A stretch of DNA of 64,000 bases from Gilvimarinus gilvus (GCF_030518155.1 NZ_JAULRU010000823.1:124001-188000); one strand, 5' to 3'; shown: positions 17,828-27,135, counted from the stretch's first letter. Translations and numbers: made by a program. The notes: generated from the letters alone by a model not told the origin.

Positions 17828-19279
17828 CTACTCGCGACCGCCTTCCATTGCATGGCGTTCGTCGCCCAACACTTTTAAGGCCTGTTCCGACGTCAATTTA
17901 GAAGTCGGCGTCAGCAAGGTGACGACGATACCGACCACGAGCGAGCTGATCACCGCGGGAATAACCGGGTTGCCCCAAAACCCCTGGTAAAAATTAACCA
18001 CAACCAGAGACGCTACCGACGCGGCCAACAGCGAGGCAATAGCGCCGGGGGCGTTGTAGCGCAGCCAAAAACGCCCGAGCAACCCACAGACAAAAAGCCC
18101 GGCCATAACCGTTGAAATCATGGTGGTGATATAACCGATAATATCGTTGGATAAAAGCGCGAAGCCGAGCGCCACCGCAATAATACCCAGCAGCGCCAAA
18201 CGGGACTGATGTATCACGCGATTCTTGGGCGGCATTTTTCCGGTGACCATCGCATAGGTATCACGCATTAAAATGCTGACGCCGGCGATAGCATCGGAGC
18301 TGGCGCTCGACATTGTCGCCGACAAACCAGCGATGAGTACCACCACACCCACCGCCAGCGGCAACACTTCTGCGGCCAGAAACGGGAAGGCAAAGTTGCG
18401 GTTTTCTAACTCTGGGTTAAGCGCGTAGGCGCCCATACCGATAATGGCCGGCACGCATGAGAAAAAGACATAGAGCGTGCCCGATATATAAAACGATTTG
18501 CGCACCGAGCTCACCGTTTGCGCCGAATAGATGCGCTGGCGAAAAGAGGGAGTTGCCAGCACGCCAACGGCAACGACCAGCATCAGTGATACGGCGTGCA
18601 AGGAGCCGACAGCGTCGATTGCCAAAAAGGATATATTCTCCACCGGCTGCGCGTCCATCAGCGCCTGCCAACCGCCCACGGCATCCACCGCTAGCACGGC
18701 CATAAGAATAAACCCGAAGAATAATATGATCGCTTGCAGTGTGTCGGTCCACACCACTGCGTTGTAGCCGCCAATAATCACGTAAATTGCAAAGCTTACC
18801 GCGATGATAATTTTGGCCGTTTGCAATTCAACGTCCGCAATCCAGGCCAGGTACAAACCGCCACCTAAGATGTGTGCCCCCAACCAGCCAATACTGGCCA
18901 CAAAAATAAGCACAGCCACAATATTCTTAACCCAGCGATTGGCACCTACATAGTAGGAAATCTCTTCGCTCATGGTCATAAATTCAAACTTACGCACCGG
19001 CGCAAACCACAAACCCAGCAGCAATATGCCCACAGCGCCACCTACACCGTACAGCATGCCCGCCCAGCCATTGGCATAACCAAAACCTACGGCCCCCATA
19101 GAGGAGCCGGTACCCACCATGGTTGCCACCGTAGTGCCAATGGTCAGAAATATTGGCAGGCCGCGACCGGCCAGCAGAAAATCCTCCCCGCTTTTATTAT
19201 TGCGAGACACAAATAGGCTTAGCGCAATTAGACAAATAATATAAACGGCAAGAGCGGTTAAAAATATACTTGTATTCAT
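17828..19279 (-). CDS. Sodium:solute symporter (SSS family)
   Basis: Inner-membrane Na+-coupled permease, 483 residues with about 13 predicted membrane segments. The SSS features are an N-terminal helix followed by SGEDFLLAGRGLPIFLTIGT, TMVGTGSSMGAVGFGYANG, GGYNAVVWTDTLQAIILFFG and a long GLSATMSSASSDAIAGVS segment, the typical sodium-site region. Substrate unknown; the neighbours (RidA-like protein, N-acyl-D-amino-acid deacylase, RpiR regulator) suggest an acylated D-amino acid, a small peptide or an amino sugar. It is the last gene of that minus-strand group, 238 bp after the RidA-like gene, with a heptamer repeat in the gap. Confidence 0.88.
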   Translation of the reverse strand: MNTSIFLTALAVYIICLIALSLFVSRNNKSGEDFLLAGRGLPIFLTIGTTVATMVGTGSSMGAVGFGYANGWAGMLYGVGGAVGILLLGLWFAPVRKFEFMTMSEEISYYVGANRWVKNIVAVLIFVASIGWLGAHILGGGLYLAWIADVELQTAKIIIAVSFAIYVIIGGYNAVVWTDTLQAIILFFGFILMAVLAVDAVGGWQALMDAQPVENISFLAIDAVGSLHAVSLMLVVAVGVLATPSFRQRIYSAQTVSSVRKSFYISGTLYVFFSCVPAIIGMGAYALNPELENRNFAFPFLAAEVLPLAVGVVVLIAGLSATMSSASSDAIAGVSILMRDTYAMVTGKMPPKNRVIHQSRLALLGIIAVALGFALLSNDIIGYITTMISTVMAGLFVCGLLGRFWLRYNAPGAIASLLAASVASLVVVNFYQGFWGNPVIPAVISSLVVGIVVTLLTPTSKLTSEQALKVLGDERHAMEGGRE

Positions 19280-19348
19280 AAAGTATTCGAAAGTTAGTGA
19301 TTAAACTCAGGGGTTGTTATTCTGTGCTCGCCGGAATTCGGGGCGGGG

Positions 19349-19381
19349 TACGGGGTACGGGGTACGGGGTACGGGGTACGG
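19349..19381. repeat. Heptamer microsatellite TACGGGG, 4.7 copies
   Basis: Four perfect TACGGGG units plus TACGG lie between the RidA-like gene and the symporter gene. A C-rich partial counterpart (CCCGTACTCC, TTTCCCGTC) lies at 19490-19520, so an RNA across the gap could fold back. The copy number may vary by slippage. Confidence 0.8.
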
Positions 19382-19517
19382 AAAAGAATCACATATGTAT
19401 TTTATTTCGTTCACTTCCCTCCGACTCATATTCCATTATTTCCCGTTGTAAGTTGCCTTCCTCAATCCCAGCCCTAGTATTTTTTCGTTTCCCGTACTCC
19501 GTCATCCGTTTCCCGTC

Positions 19518-19907
19518 TTACTCCGGCTGCTTATAACAAACCACACCCACTTCCACTTTGCAGTCAACCACCAGGTCGCAAACCGAACAAATACGGGCCG
19601 GTGGCGCTTCGCCAAACACTTGCTTGAAGACTTTGTTAAACGACTGAAAGTAACGCGCGTCGGTCAAAATAACGGTTAAATGAACCACATGCTCTTTACC
19701 GTAGCCGGCGTTTTTCATGATCTTTAAGCAGTTATCAATCGCCAATTGTGACTGCTCAACCACGGAGCCTTCTACAACTTCGCCATCTAGCATTGGGGTT
19801 TGGCCCGACACATAAAGCCAACCCGCCGCTTCGGCCGCCATGGCAAAAGGTAGATGCTGCCCACCGGTACCCATACTACCTTCCGCCCCGTATCGCGTAA
19901 TACTCAT
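19518..19907 (-). CDS. RidA/YjgF-like protein of a D-amino-acid cluster
   Basis: Member of the RidA superfamily, whose archetype hydrolyses reactive enamines and imines released by PLP enzymes. The 129-residue product has the FVSGQTP-like strand (WLYVSGQTPMLDGEV), the NCLKIMKNAGYG segment and PPARICSVCDLVVDCKVEVGVV at the end. The conserved Arg of the RidA active site is present in PARICS. I choose the ATG at 19907 because GGGAG lies 6 bp before it; a GTG four codons upstream is less likely. It starts 61 bp after the deacylase gene, so the likely job is clearing imines made in D-amino acid breakdown (inference). Confidence 0.85.
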   Translation of the reverse strand: MSITRYGAEGSMGTGGQHLPFAMAAEAAGWLYVSGQTPMLDGEVVEGSVVEQSQLAIDNCLKIMKNAGYGKEHVVHLTVILTDARYFQSFNKVFKQVFGEAPPARICSVCDLVVDCKVEVGVVCYKQPE

Positions 19908-19968
19908 ACTGACTCCCACTTAATTTTCAATAAACAAATCGTAAATTTAGACAACTGTTTGGATACAT

Positions 19969-21411
19969 TTAATAATTATGTTGACGCAGTAAAAACTCTC
20001 CACTGCGGCCGGTTTGCGGTTGGCCCGGCTGATAACTGAGCACGCCGTTGACCCATACTTTTTCTATACCTTCCGCTGCCAGTTTGGGCTCGGCGAAAGT
20101 GGCCTTATCTTTTATTTTTTCGGCATCAAACAATACTAAATCGGCGTGATTACCACAGCGAATTTCGCCGCGCCCGGCCAGTCGAAACTCTCTGGCAGAC
20201 AGCCCCGTCATTTTGTGAATGGCTGTGGCCATATCAAACAATTTTCGATCGCGACTGTAGTGCGAAAGCACGCGCGCGAATGCGCCCCACAATCTTGGGT
20301 GTGGGTGCGGATCATTGGGCAAACCATCGGAGCCGATCATGGTGCGCGGGTACTGCAATATATTTTCTACATCGTTTTCATCCATGCAGTAGTAAACGGC
20401 ACCCGCTGGCTGAAGTTTGCGGGCGGTATCCAGTAGACTGAGCTGCCACTGATCGGCAATATCGCGCAGCGTGTTGCCCGTCTTGTCTGGATGCGCGTCA
20501 CTCCAGGTAATAAAAATATCGGTGTCTTCCGTTACCTGTGCCAGATCAAGCGTGCTGGAGCTCGCCGCATAGGGGTAACAATCACACGCGACCTGTTGCG
20601 TTTCGATTGCGTGCTCTATTTGCTCCAGCAGTTCACCACTGCGCCCCCAATTGCCTTTGCCCGCGCATTTAAGGTGGGAAATAATCAGCGGCACTTTGCC
20701 GCTGCGCGCGGTATAGAACGCCTCGCCCATGGCTTCCAAAATACCGTCAAACTCTGTGCGCAAATGCGTGGTGTAAATGGCGTCGGCGCTACCGAGCGCT
20801 TTTACCATTGCAATCACTTCTTCGGTTGTTGACTGTCTGGCACTGGCGTAGGCCAGGCCGGAGCTCATCCCCAGAGCGCCATCTTTGAGCGCGCCGCGCA
20901 ATTGATCCACCATGGCGGCCAGTTCAGTTTGACTCGCAGCGCGATCGAGACGATCCATATGGTTATTGCGAATCGCGGTGTGGCCCACCAGTGCGCCGAC
21001 ATTGACACTGGGCTTGGCACTGCGAACTTTCGCTGCGTAATCGGCAAAACGTGGGAACGTAAATTGCGCTCGATCGCCCAGTAGGTTGAGCGGGTCGGGC
21101 GGGTCGCCGGCGAGGGTGACCGGGCTGGCACTGATGCCACAATTACCGACAATAACGGTGGTAACCCCCTGGCTGATTTTCTCCAGCATATGAGGGTTGT
21201 GCACAACGTTTAGGTCATCGTGAGTGTGGACATCGATAAAGCCCGGGGCGAGACATAGGCCCTGGGCGTCAATCGTATTCTGAGCGTCGGCCTCTAATGA
21301 GGCCTCTATGGCCGCGATAGTGCCATCAACAATGGCGACATCCGCCTGGCGGGGAGGCGCGCCGGTGCCATCGAAAACCAGCGCGTTTTTTATCAGGGTT
21401 TGATACAGCAT
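19969..21411 (-). CDS. N-acyl-D-amino-acid deacylase (D-aminoacylase)
   Basis: Zinc hydrolase of the amidohydrolase superfamily that releases D-amino acids from N-acyl-D-amino acids. The 480-residue product has the N-terminal beta sandwich (LIKNALVFDGTGAPPRQADVAI), the metal motif PGFIDVHTHDDLN (residues about 60-72), QGVTTVIVGNCGIS with the bridging Cys typical of D-aminoacylases, GHTAIR, the HLRTE and ISHLKCAGK segments with further ligands, and MIGSDGLPNDPHPHPRLWGAF carrying the catalytic Asp. No signal peptide, so cytosolic. Start at the ATG at 21411, after AAGAGA; a longer form is possible. It lies 47 bp after rpiR and 61 bp before the RidA-like gene. Confidence 0.92.
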   Translation of the reverse strand: MLYQTLIKNALVFDGTGAPPRQADVAIVDGTIAAIEASLEADAQNTIDAQGLCLAPGFIDVHTHDDLNVVHNPHMLEKISQGVTTVIVGNCGISASPVTLAGDPPDPLNLLGDRAQFTFPRFADYAAKVRSAKPSVNVGALVGHTAIRNNHMDRLDRAASQTELAAMVDQLRGALKDGALGMSSGLAYASARQSTTEEVIAMVKALGSADAIYTTHLRTEFDGILEAMGEAFYTARSGKVPLIISHLKCAGKGNWGRSGELLEQIEHAIETQQVACDCYPYAASSSTLDLAQVTEDTDIFITWSDAHPDKTGNTLRDIADQWQLSLLDTARKLQPAGAVYYCMDENDVENILQYPRTMIGSDGLPNDPHPHPRLWGAFARVLSHYSRDRKLFDMATAIHKMTGLSAREFRLAGRGEIRCGNHADLVLFDAEKIKDKATFAEPKLAAEGIEKVWVNGVLSYQPGQPQTGRSGEFLLRQHNY

Positions 21412-21458
21412 AAATCTCTTCGCTGACAAACCCTACTGCAATCGCGAGAGTTTGCCTG

Positions 21459-22325
21459 TCAGTCTCCAAGCGGCAAACGATCTCTGCCTTGCTTGTGTAT
21501 ATCCAGTGTGTGTTTAATTCGGCGCAACGTCTCCCGGCTTTTGCGCTTGTGACGCACCGCCAACTCGGTGACCAAAACATCAACCGCCGCCAACATAACG
21601 TAGCGCGACGCACTGGGCTTAAAAATAAAATCGGTTTCCATGGACTCTATGGGCAACAAACAATCAACAGCGCCACCCAGGGGCGAATCTTTCGTCGTTA
21701 TACCAACCAACTTGGCGCCGTAATCGCGCGCTATTTGTGCCGCCTCTTGTACGTCCGGGCTAAAACCCCCGGCAGAGAGACAGATAACCGCGTCATTGCC
21801 ATCGAGCGTCGCCGCCGCCATGCGCATCAGCATAGGGTCGGAATAAGCCGTTGCCGTCAGTCCTAACCTAAACAGCCGATACTGGCACTCCTGCGCCAAT
21901 ACCGTGGAACCGCCACCAACACCGAACACTAAAATTTGTCGGGCACCGGCCAGTGCATCCACCGCAGGCTCAATAACTTCATCGGTAATCAGCGCAGCGT
22001 TCATCTCCAGCGCGGCCTGAACCGCCTCAAACACGGCGTGTTTTCCGTCGGGCTCTACCTGAACGTCGGTGTAGAACCTCTGCCCCACGGCAACCGACTG
22101 CGCCAGACGCAACTTCAAATCGCGTACATTCTTACAGTCTACGGCGCGAGCAAAGCGGGTGATGCTGGCCTCGCTGACACCGGCCTTGGCTGCCATGTCG
22201 CTGATACTGGACTCCGAAGCAAACTGTAAATCGGCCAGTATCATTTTGGCGATTTTTTGCTCGGCGTCTCGCAGCTGCCCATAAAGCGTATTAATACGGG
22301 ATACGATATCCAGGTCGTGAGTCAC
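21459..22325 (-). CDS. MurR/RpiR family transcriptional regulator
   Basis: Regulator of 288 residues with an N-terminal HTH of the RpiR type (residues 1-75, MAAKAGVSEASITRFARAVD) and a C-terminal sugar-isomerase (SIS) domain (about 125-255, ILVFGVGGGSTVLAQECQYRL, then ICLSAGGFSPDVQEAAQIA) that binds sugar phosphates in characterised members. The gene heads the minus-strand group with the deacylase, RidA-like protein and symporter, and is divergent from the PLP enzyme gene at 22481. It probably controls both sides from the 155-bp A/T-rich gap. A sugar-phosphate-type ligand points to N-acetylated amino sugars or their lactyl forms as inducer (inference). Confidence 0.9.
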   Translation of the reverse strand: MTHDLDIVSRINTLYGQLRDAEQKIAKMILADLQFASESSISDMAAKAGVSEASITRFARAVDCKNVRDLKLRLAQSVAVGQRFYTDVQVEPDGKHAVFEAVQAALEMNAALITDEVIEPAVDALAGARQILVFGVGGGSTVLAQECQYRLFRLGLTATAYSDPMLMRMAAATLDGNDAVICLSAGGFSPDVQEAAQIARDYGAKLVGITTKDSPLGGAVDCLLPIESMETDFIFKPSASRYVMLAAVDVLVTELAVRHKRKSRETLRRIKHTLDIHKQGRDRLPLGD

Positions 22326-22480
22326 TGGCCGCCCCCCTGCAGGTCTACAATTGCCTTAGGGGCCCAAATATTCAGATATATTATGCACTTAATGAAATTA
22401 TGTATCAATGTTTGACCGCCACTAATGTTATTTAATATCATACCGTTCAATATAATTCATCTATTACAGCGTCGACTTGC

Positions 22481-23716
22481 ATGACTTCATCTAATAATAG
22501 TGTATCTCTAAGCCAAAAGGGTGTCGCCAATGTGGGCAAAAACACGCGCTCGATGCTGGACGAAAGCATTAGCTTACCCGCCGCCGTATTGTACCAGCCC
22601 CGGCTGACACAGAATCTAAACTGGATGCAGAGCTTTGCCGAGCAACAGGGCGTCAAACTGGCACCTCACGGCAAAACCACGATGGCGCCGGCCCTATTTC
22701 GCCAGCAACAAGCGCAGGGCGCCTGGGGCCAAACGGTGGCCTCTGCCCAGCAAGCAAGCACTGCCAAAGATGCCGGCATTCATCGCATTATTATGGCCAA
22801 CCAGCTGGTGGGCCGGGCCAATATGCAGATTATCAGTGAGCTTATAGCGGACACCGAAGTGGATTTTCACTGCCTGGTGGACAACGCTCTGAATGCCAAA
22901 GCGCTCAGTCAGTTTTATGCTGACGCGGGCCAGTCACTCAATGTCATGATTGAGATAGGTGTGCCCGGCGGGCGCTGCGGCTGTCGCAGCCAGGAACAAG
23001 CGCTGGAACTCAGTGCATTAATCGCCCGTTTACCCGCTCTTAAGTTATCGGGCATTGAAACCTATGAGGGTGTTATTGGCGGGCCAGATGCCCCCAGTAA
23101 AATTCACCAACATTTGCAATCGGTACTGACAACCGCCGAAGCGGTGCATGCAGCGGGTTACTTTGCAGAGCCTAAGGCCGTGATCACCGGCGCCGGTTCT
23201 GCCTGGTACGACCTGGTCAGTGACGTGTTCGGTAAGGCCGACCCGGATAAGTTTATTCCGGTCATCCGCCCCGGCTGCTACCTTATTCACGACCAAGGCA
23301 TTTACCTGGAAGCGCAAAATAAGGTGCGCGAGCGGCTGGGAGACAGCTGTGCCGTTGAAGGGGATTTAGAGTCTGCCCTCGAGGTATGGTCGTATGTGCA
23401 ATCGCTGCCAGAAGAGGGGCTCGCCATTGTCGCGCTGGGCAAGCGTGACTGCGCCTTTGACGCCGGGCTACCGCAACCCTCATTGCACTTTCGCCCGGGC
23501 ACCGGCGTTCCCAAGCCCGCGCCATCTCAGTGGCAAGTGTTCCATATTATGGATCAACATGCGGCCATGAAAATTCCGCCCCACTGTGACCTGCAGGTGG
23601 GCGACATTCTCGCCTTTTCCACATCACACCCCTGCCTGACCTTCGATAAGTGGCGCCAGGTGCACATTATTGACGAACAGTACCAGCTACTGGACACCAT
23701 CGATACCTGCTTTTAA
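22481..23716 (+). CDS. D-serine dehydratase/D-threonine aldolase-like PLP enzyme
   Basis: Fold-type III PLP enzyme of 411 residues, similar to the proteins called amino acid deaminase or DSD1-like. The PLP lysine lies in KLAPHGKTTMAP (residues about 55-66), PLP-phosphate binding is seen in the ETYEGVIGG and TGAGSAWYD segments, and the metal ligands His and Cys fit the C-terminal PPHCDLQVGDI and STSHPCLTFDKW. Such enzymes split or dehydrate D-beta-hydroxy amino acids such as D-serine and D-threonine. The ATG has no clear RBS. It is divergent from rpiR and followed after 21 bp by the GH20 gene. With the deacylase it would supply a route from N-acyl-D-amino acids to keto acids (inference). Confidence 0.87.
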   Translation: MTSSNNSVSLSQKGVANVGKNTRSMLDESISLPAAVLYQPRLTQNLNWMQSFAEQQGVKLAPHGKTTMAPALFRQQQAQGAWGQTVASAQQASTAKDAGIHRIIMANQLVGRANMQIISELIADTEVDFHCLVDNALNAKALSQFYADAGQSLNVMIEIGVPGGRCGCRSQEQALELSALIARLPALKLSGIETYEGVIGGPDAPSKIHQHLQSVLTTAEAVHAAGYFAEPKAVITGAGSAWYDLVSDVFGKADPDKFIPVIRPGCYLIHDQGIYLEAQNKVRERLGDSCAVEGDLESALEVWSYVQSLPEEGLAIVALGKRDCAFDAGLPQPSLHFRPGTGVPKPAPSQWQVFHIMDQHAAMKIPPHCDLQVGDILAFSTSHPCLTFDKWRQVHIIDEQYQLLDTIDTCF

Positions 23717-23737
23717 GGCAACGAGCGAAGCCCCTAT

Positions 23738-26143
23738 ATGAAACTAATTATTGCACTCTCTGTACTGTTACTCGCGCTAGTTGCCTATGGCGACGACAGT
23801 GTTGCAGTGCCTGATATCGACCTTATGCCAATGCCACAAAGTGTTGCGGCCAGCGGCGAAGTATTTGCGCTGACTGGTTTGCCAGTGATTGAAGCGCCAG
23901 ATGAGGCCAGCGAACGATTGCAGGCGGCTCTGGGACGCTTCGAACAACGCCTCAGCCAACAAACTGGGCTCACCACGGCGGGGGCAAAAATTGCGCTCAG
24001 CATTATTGTGGACGATAACGCTTACGACTTGCTGGACAAAAACGGCGAAGGCTACACGCTTAAGGTTGCCGCCACCGGCATTGAGCTCAGCGCCAACAGC
24101 GAGCGTGGCGCTCTGCACGGGCTGGAAACCTTACTGCAGCTTGCCGGAATCAGTACAGATCAGCAGCCGCAACTGCCGGTTGTGACGATTGTCGACGCAC
24201 CGCGCTTTGCCTGGCGCGGCTTGTTGCTGGACTCGGTTCGCCACTTTCTGCCCATTGACGATATCAAACGCCAAATCGATGGTATGGCCGCCGCCAAACT
24301 TAATGTATTCCACTGGCACTTAACCGATGACCAGGGCTGGCGGCTGGAGTCGAAAACCTACCCGCGCCTGCACGAGGTTGCATCGAACGGCCAGTTTTAC
24401 ACCCAAGAGCAAGTGATAGATGTGATCGCCTACGCCGCCGCCCGTGGCGTTTATGTTCTGCCAGAAATTGATATGCCGGGCCACGCCAGCGCCATTGCCC
24501 TGGCCTACCCCAAACTTATGTCAGCACCCGGCCCCTATGCAGCAGAGGACCGCTGGGGAGTACACAAACCTTTGCTGAATCCGGCCAACCCCGAGGTGTA
24601 CCAATTTGCTGAAGCTGTTTTGGGGGAAGTCGCCTCCCTGTTCCCATTCCCCTATGTGCACATTGGTGGTGACGAAGTTGACGCCGAACACTGGGAGACC
24701 AACCCAGAAATTCAGGCCTTCGCCAGGGCCAATAAGCTGGCCGATAGCCATGCCATACACGCCTACTTTAATCAGCGCCTCGCCGATATTTTAGGCGAGC
24801 TAAACCGTAAAATGATTGGCTGGGACGAAGTGCTGCACCCCGATTTGCCCGAAGGCACGATTGTTCAGTCCTGGCAGGGTCCGGATGCACTAGGCCGCGC
24901 TATTAACATGGGGTTTCCCGCACTTCTGTCGACAGGCTTTTACCTCGACCAACCGCAGTACGCCAGCTACCACCACCGGGTTAAGTTTGTGCCGCAAAAA
25001 ATCGACATTGCAATCGAGCCGACAGCCTCTGAACCATGGCGCAGCTGGTCGTTCAAGGCTCCGCGCAAACGCGGCAGCGCGGTACAGGGGCACCTTACTC
25101 TTTTAGGCCAAGGCGAAAACCTGCGTGGATTTATCGACTTTAAAGGCAAGTCGCGTCAAACACTGAATAATGTCCGGGTCAACGGCGAACACATTAGCTT
25201 TAACATCGATACCTGGATGGGCCCGGTAACCGCTAACCTTACCGCTAAGAAAAGTGACTTGAGCGGGAGTTTATTGGTAGGCAATGCACCTTACGCGCTC
25301 ACTGCAACGTTAGTAGCGACGAACACCATAGCTAACAGCCAGATACCCAAACCCGTCGCAAAAGACTACATTGGCGAAGATAAACTCGATCAAGTACTGG
25401 GCGGGGAAGCGGCGCTTTGGAGCGAAATGGTTGATCACACCAATCTGGACCTGCGGCTTTGGCCGCGCGGATTTGTGGTCGCAGAGCGACTTTGGTCTGA
25501 CGCAGCCGTGACTGACGAAATGTCTATGCAGCGCCGCCTTAACGCAGTATCGATGTGGTCAGCGAAATCGGTAGGCTTACAACATTTCGCCCAGCAGCAA
25601 ACCTTACTGGCCAAACTCGCCCCGCATCTTGCGGTGGATACGCTGCTGACCTTCAGCTCCGCAATCGAGCCTGCGCATTACTATCATCGCCACCACGAAA
25701 AATCGGAGAAAGAAACCTACTCCCGACGCGATTCACTCAACCGCTTTGCGGACGCACTGCCATCGCAAAGTAACCCAGCCCTACAATTTAGCCAACACGT
25801 TACACAGTGGCTGCACCAGCGTCATAACGACGCCTTAACTCAAAACACTCAACAACAACTCAACGTCTGGCAGGATGCCAGTATTGCCGTTGGCAAGAGT
25901 CAATCGATAGAACCCAATTCTGAATTAGCCCAGCTGAGCGAAAGTGTTGAAAAAGTCAGCTATGCCGGCTTAGCCCTAATGGCGCATTTACTTTATGAAA
26001 GAAATCTCAGTAAAGAACAACTTGAAAGCTTTGCCGGCACGCTAGAGCAGGCTCAATCAATACAACATGAAGTCATTATCGCGGCAGCCTTCGGCGTATC
26101 GCAATTACTCGATGCCGCCGACCTCAAAAGGAACAAACCATGA
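23738..26143 (+). CDS. Secreted beta-N-acetylhexosaminidase (GH20) with an inserted domain
   Basis: Exo-enzyme that removes terminal GlcNAc/GalNAc, in marine relatives from chitin oligomers or wall fragments. The 801-residue protein begins with a signal peptide (MKLIIALSVLLLALVAYGDD), then the GH20b domain (about 25-150) and the catalytic barrel from about 155 (FAWRGLLLDSVRHFLP, FHWHLTDDQGWRLESK). The catalytic pair is Asp312-Glu313 in HIGGDEVD. The usual end of the barrel (LGGEAALWSEMVDH) appears only near residue 554, because about 120 residues rich in Gly, Ser, Thr and beta-like strands are inserted after YLDQPQYASY (about 402). A helical C-terminal tail follows. The stop overlaps the next start by 4 bp. 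Confidence 0.93.
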   Translation: MKLIIALSVLLLALVAYGDDSVAVPDIDLMPMPQSVAASGEVFALTGLPVIEAPDEASERLQAALGRFEQRLSQQTGLTTAGAKIALSIIVDDNAYDLLDKNGEGYTLKVAATGIELSANSERGALHGLETLLQLAGISTDQQPQLPVVTIVDAPRFAWRGLLLDSVRHFLPIDDIKRQIDGMAAAKLNVFHWHLTDDQGWRLESKTYPRLHEVASNGQFYTQEQVIDVIAYAAARGVYVLPEIDMPGHASAIALAYPKLMSAPGPYAAEDRWGVHKPLLNPANPEVYQFAEAVLGEVASLFPFPYVHIGGDEVDAEHWETNPEIQAFARANKLADSHAIHAYFNQRLADILGELNRKMIGWDEVLHPDLPEGTIVQSWQGPDALGRAINMGFPALLSTGFYLDQPQYASYHHRVKFVPQKIDIAIEPTASEPWRSWSFKAPRKRGSAVQGHLTLLGQGENLRGFIDFKGKSRQTLNNVRVNGEHISFNIDTWMGPVTANLTAKKSDLSGSLLVGNAPYALTATLVATNTIANSQIPKPVAKDYIGEDKLDQVLGGEAALWSEMVDHTNLDLRLWPRGFVVAERLWSDAAVTDEMSMQRRLNAVSMWSAKSVGLQHFAQQQTLLAKLAPHLAVDTLLTFSSAIEPAHYYHRHHEKSEKETYSRRDSLNRFADALPSQSNPALQFSQHVTQWLHQRHNDALTQNTQQQLNVWQDASIAVGKSQSIEPNSELAQLSESVEKVSYAGLALMAHLLYERNLSKEQLESFAGTLEQAQSIQHEVIIAAAFGVSQLLDAADLKRNKP

Positions 26144-27027
26144 AACTTGAAAAGTCCAAAAGACTGAGTAGTTCGTTTCTGCTGTGTCTTGGCCTTACCG
26201 CCTGCGGACACGTATCAGCGGTAGATACTATAGACTGGGTTGAAGAAAATACCTTTACCCAAGGCATAGAAGGCCCCGTGGTGGGGGAGGACGGTCATCT
26301 ATACGCGGTCAATTTTCAGCGCGAAGGTACCATCGGTCAAATCACGGGTCAAAATCAAGCCAGCCTTTGGCTCGCATTACCCGAGGGAAGCACCGGCAAT
26401 GCGCTGCGCATTGCACCGAACGGGAATATGTACGTTGCCGACTACACTGGCCACAATATATTAAGCATCGACACCACAACCAAAGAAGTTGAAGTGTTCG
26501 CCCACAACAATCAAATGAATCAGCCCAATGATATTGCCATAAGCGCGGCCGGAATTGTGTTTGCCAGCGACCCCAACTGGGCAGAGAGTACCGGCAACCT
26601 GTGGCGCGCCGACAGCAAAGGAAAAACCACACTGCTCGAATCCAATATGGGCACCACCAACGGCATTGAGCTTGCGCCCGATGGCAAAACGCTCTATGTA
26701 AACGAAAGTGTACAACGCAAAGTTTGGGCCTACGATCTAGACGATCAAGGCAACATTTCCAACAAACGTGAATTCTACTCGTTCGATAACCACGGCATGG
26801 ACGGCATGGCCTGTGACATTGAAGGCAATCTTTATATTGCTCGCTATGGCGCAGGCACTATTGCAGTGTTGTCCCCCAAAGGTGAGCTTATTAAAACCAT
26901 CGCTCTCAACGGCAAACACCCCACCAATATTGCCTTTGGCGGAGAAGACAACAAACGAGCGTTTATTACTATGCAAAAGCGCGGCAATGTAGAAAGTTTT
27001 GTGAACGATATACCCGGTTACAAATAA
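26140..27027 (+). CDS. SMP-30/gluconolactonase-like lipoprotein
   Basis: Six-bladed beta-propeller of the SMP-30/gluconolactonase/LRE family, 295 residues. The N-terminus MKLEKSKRLSSSFLLCLGLTAC carries a lipobox (LTAC), so the protein is probably an outer-membrane or periplasmic lipoprotein. Propeller repeats are visible as PVVGEDGHLYAVNF, NALRIAPNGNMYVADYTG, QMNQPNDIAISAAG, NGIELAPDGKTLYVNES and DGMACDIEGNLYIARYG. Characterised relatives open sugar lactones; the substrate here is unknown. It overlaps the GH20 gene (ATGA), so both are translated together and may act on released sugars. A decayed partial copy of this gene lies at 27697-27915. Confidence 0.85.
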   Translation: MKLEKSKRLSSSFLLCLGLTACGHVSAVDTIDWVEENTFTQGIEGPVVGEDGHLYAVNFQREGTIGQITGQNQASLWLALPEGSTGNALRIAPNGNMYVADYTGHNILSIDTTTKEVEVFAHNNQMNQPNDIAISAAGIVFASDPNWAESTGNLWRADSKGKTTLLESNMGTTNGIELAPDGKTLYVNESVQRKVWAYDLDDQGNISNKREFYSFDNHGMDGMACDIEGNLYIARYGAGTIAVLSPKGELIKTIALNGKHPTNIAFGGEDNKRAFITMQKRGNVESFVNDIPGYK

Positions 27028-27060
27028 TTATTTATAGATTCCGAAAAATAGGAACGCATA

Positions 27061-27135
27061 ATGAGCCAAACAAAAAATAGTGCCCTCAATATAATGGCAA
27101 TAGCAATTTTATTGCCTCTAACGAGGATGGAATGA
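27061..27135 (+). CDS. Possible 24-residue peptide upstream of the DUF2799 gene
   Basis: An ATG preceded by GGAACG starts a 24-codon frame with a hydrophobic core (ALNIMAIAILLPL) that stops in a TGA overlapping the next ATG. It could be translated and coupled to the lipoprotein gene, or it may be the residue of an older signal sequence. There is no further evidence. Confidence 0.2.
   Translation: MSQTKNSALNIMAIAILLPLTRME

Noticed and set aside
19349-19381. CRISPR-like array
   Set aside because: The repeats are 7 bp without spacers, a microsatellite.
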